Of a stretch of 33,606 nucleotides of DNA, positions 32,066-33,606 are shown in pieces. The notes under the pieces are model-generated. The model did no database searches. It was not told the origin of the DNA and saw nothing but the letters and a program-made list of their open reading frames with translations. This DNA is from Nitrospinota bacterium. GTDB lineage: Bacteria > Nitrospinota > Nitrospinia > JACRGO01. A program made the translations under genes and the position numbers. Within the stretch, counting starts at the first letter, position 1; each line of letters begins with the position of its first letter. The DNA lies in the NCBI GenBank assembly GCA_016212295.1, contig JACRGO010000214.1, positions 1 through 33,606 on the forward strand, given 5' to 3'.

Positions 32066-32806
32066 ATGAAACTCATTAACGCCAAAGGCGTATATTACAA
32101 GCAACTGAACGAGATGATCCGCGCCGAGATCCGTTCCGGGACCAAGGAGATCAAGGTCACGAACGTGGTCGGCCAGCGCTATATCGGCGGGGGCCTTGAG
32201 GACGGCGACGTGAAGATCCACATAGAAGGGGTGCCGGGCGAGGATTTGGCCGCCTTCATGGACGGGCCGACCCTTAACGTGCGCAATAACGCGCAGGACG
32301 GGGTGGGCAACACCATGAACAGCGGAAAGATAATAGTCCACGGCATGGCCGGCGACGTTATAGGCTACGGCATGCGGGGCGGGAAGATATATATCCGAGA
32401 CGACGTGGGATACCGCGTGGGCATACACATGAAGGGATATCTGGACAAGGTCCCGGTGATGGTCATCGGAGGCCGCGCAGGGGATTTTTTCGGTGAATAC
32501 ATGGCAGGTGGAATAGTTGTCCTGCTGGGGGCCACCACGAATAATTCCAAGCCGATAGTCGGGGACTATTGCGCTGCGGGCATGCACGGAGGGACCATTT
32601 ATATCAGGGAGGAAGTGGAAGACCGCTTTTTAGGCAAAGAGGTGAAAAAGTTTTCCCTGGAAAAGAAAGATGAAAAACTCCTTACTCCCATTCTCAATGA
32701 ATTTCTTTCCGACCTTGATATCTCCCTTGATATTTTTGATTTTTCCAGGTACATCAAGTTGATCCCGGTCAGCTCAAGGCCCTATGGCCGCATGTACGTC
32801 TATTGA
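32066..32806 (+). CDS. Glutamate synthase GXGXG subunit (archaeal-type GltB3)
   Basis: The beta-helical C-terminal domain of glutamate synthase as a separate 246-residue protein. Repeating Gly patterns show the fold: VVGQRYIGGGLEDGDVKI, NAQDGVGNTMNSGKIIVHG, GDVIGYGMRGGKIYIRD, GGRAGDFFGEYMAGGIVVLL and CAAGMHGGTIYIRE. The domain is structural, bracing the FMN and glutaminase parts. It ends the set that begins at 26975. ATG 32066 fits the family; no strong ribosome site is seen. A relative, formylmethanofuran dehydrogenase subunit C, shares the fold, but the context decides for glutamate synthase. Confidence 0.93.
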   Translation: MKLINAKGVYYKQLNEMIRAEIRSGTKEIKVTNVVGQRYIGGGLEDGDVKIHIEGVPGEDLAAFMDGPTLNVRNNAQDGVGNTMNSGKIIVHGMAGDVIGYGMRGGKIYIRDDVGYRVGIHMKGYLDKVPVMVIGGRAGDFFGEYMAGGIVVLLGATTNNSKPIVGDYCAAGMHGGTIYIREEVEDRFLGKEVKKFSLEKKDEKLLTPILNEFLSDLDISLDIFDFSRYIKLIPVSSRPYGRMYVY

Positions 32807-32955
32807 TAATCCCTCTCCTTTTCATCTAAAATAAAACCATTAAATACATTTTGGATTTTAGATTTATGATTTTAGATTAAAGTGTAAAAAAATTTAAAAT
32901 CTAAAATTGTAAATTTAAAATCCAAGATGTCCCGTTTTCCAGAAAGACCCTTATA

Positions 32956-33198
32956 ATGAATTGGTGGAAAATCAGACTTTCCGGTTTATTTCTTTTTATC
33001 CTTGGTGGTTTCCTTTTTGTCGCCGCTACCAGGGCGGCCGGGACTGACCCCAATGCCGAGCTCGGCTGGGGCGCGGTGTTTTTGGGAATTCTTTGTATTT
33101 TTTCAGCTTCCTTTGGTTTTGGCTTGATGGTCATGCCAAGGGATGACGAGTTGCAATTACCTTCGGAAGAGGAGGGGGAAAGTTCGAAGAGCGGTTGA
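32956..33198 (+). CDS. Small two-helix membrane protein
   Basis: An 80-residue protein with two hydrophobic segments (LSGLFLFILGGFLFVAA and AVFLGILCIFSASFGFGLMV) joined by a short loop GTDPNAELGW, and an acidic tail (DDELQLPSEEEGES). I do not recognise a family. Codon use looks like its neighbours. The spacer before it (32820-32935) is AT-rich TTTTAGATT word repeats. No ribosome site is obvious before ATG 32956, so the call rests on the clear membrane topology. Confidence 0.6.
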   Translation: MNWWKIRLSGLFLFILGGFLFVAATRAAGTDPNAELGWGAVFLGILCIFSASFGFGLMVMPRDDELQLPSEEEGESSKSG

Positions 33199-33236
33199 AG
33201 TTTTTTTAAAATTCAAATAAATTTTGCTATATTTTT

Positions 33237-33268
33237 TCTCCGCGCGCTTAGCGTCTCAGCGGTGAAAT
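33237..33268 (+). repeat. Single TCTCCGCGCGCTTAGCGTCTC arm
   Basis: Ends in AGCGGTGAAA, matching the GGTGAA end of the arms at 4003-4029 and 30726-30750, and again lies shortly before a start codon (33307). Confidence 0.6.
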
Positions 33269-33306
33269 ATTAAAAAAATTAATCGTGGCTTTTAAAAGGA
33301 GAAGGT

Positions 33307-33606
33307 ATGAGGCTTAAAGAACAGATATTCACCCAATTCGCCACTTCCGGATTGACGGAGTTGTTGAAGGAGTTCCAGGAAAAATATACCCCTAAGAAGG
33401 GGATGCGCTTCAATAAGGACAGCATAACATATGAAATCGGAGCGCCAAGGGTCACCACCGAGTCCATTGAATACGAAATAAGTTCAAAGATCCCGAACGA
33501 CGAACTCCCTACCCAGAAGGGGAAGGAAAGCTATTTTAAAAAAGTAAAGGACATTGTTTCAAAGGCCCATGACAAACCGGCTTCCGTGGAGATGGAAAAT
33601 ATAGTG
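33307..33606 (+). CDS. Unrecognised gene, 5' end only
   Basis: The frame from ATG 33307 is open for 100 codons to the window end. AAAAGGAGAAGGT directly before it gives a strong ribosome site. The product starts MRLKEQIFTQFATSG, is charged and soluble (Lys/Glu-rich, helical N-terminus; YEISSKIPNDELP; KVKDIVSKAHDKP), with no signal peptide or membrane segment so far. I recognise no domain in this part. Confidence 0.7.
   Translation, partial: MRLKEQIFTQFATSGLTELLKEFQEKYTPKKGMRFNKDSITYEIGAPRVTTESIEYEISSKIPNDELPTQKGKESYFKKVKDIVSKAHDKPASVEMENIV

Overview
The window comes from a bacterial chromosome of roughly balanced base composition. The organism has an outer membrane: there is a FadL/OmpP1-type beta-barrel, a lipoprotein and several signal peptides. 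An anaerobic, iron-sulphur-rich metabolism is suggested by a DUF362 ferredoxin-like protein, a four-cluster ferredoxin, an archaeal-type split glutamate synthase and HypF. Hanks-type kinase/FHA signalling, cohesin-dockerin proteins, myo-inositol-phosphate synthase and dense palindromic spacer repeats fit an uncultured deep-branching lineage (for example near Nitrospirota, Schekmanbacteria or the old deltaproteobacterial grade). I cannot place it more precisely from sequence alone.

Layout. (1) 0.2-1.3 kb: DUF362 Fe-S protein. (2) 1.4-6.4 kb, plus strand: the conserved translation/cell-envelope block rpsB-tsf-pyrH-frr-uppS with a likely promoter and S2 leader, then a VanZ-like protein. A 192-bp MITE-like element lies just before vanZ. 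(3) 6.4-14.3 kb, all minus strand: an envelope-signalling group of FadL-like porin, Ser/Thr kinase with PEGA tail, FHA protein, TPR protein, a small DUF4258 (broken)/DUF2283 pair, TPR plus formylglycine-generating-enzyme-like protein, and lipoprotein. (4) 14.5-19.1 kb: HIT hydrolase and hypF on plus; thiol peroxidase and inositol-phosphate synthase on minus. (5) 19.5-24.8 kb, minus: two secreted multidomain proteins that each carry cohesin-like and dockerin modules, preceded by a truncated RCC1-repeat gene. (6) 24.8-26.6 kb: accessory patch with an orphan DUF2281 antitoxin, a truncated DUF1566 gene, a UPF0175/DUF3368 toxin-antitoxin pair and small perfect hairpins. (7) 27.0-32.8 kb, plus: the archaeal-type glutamate synthase set (FMN domain subunit, ferredoxin, FAD/NAD(P)H reductase, glutaminase domain, GXGXG domain). 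(8) The end: a small two-helix membrane protein and the first 100 codons of an unrecognised gene.

The strongest unusual signals are: a cohesin-dockerin gene whose 5' third is AT-rich and appears to have displaced an RCC1/signal-peptide start; a thiol peroxidase lacking its resolving cysteine; an FHA protein with four repeated Lys-Thr motifs next to its likely kinase; several families of nested palindromes filling nearly every spacer; and coding sequence built from, or cut by, such repeats. No tRNA, rRNA, CRISPR array, intact transposase or replication origin was seen.
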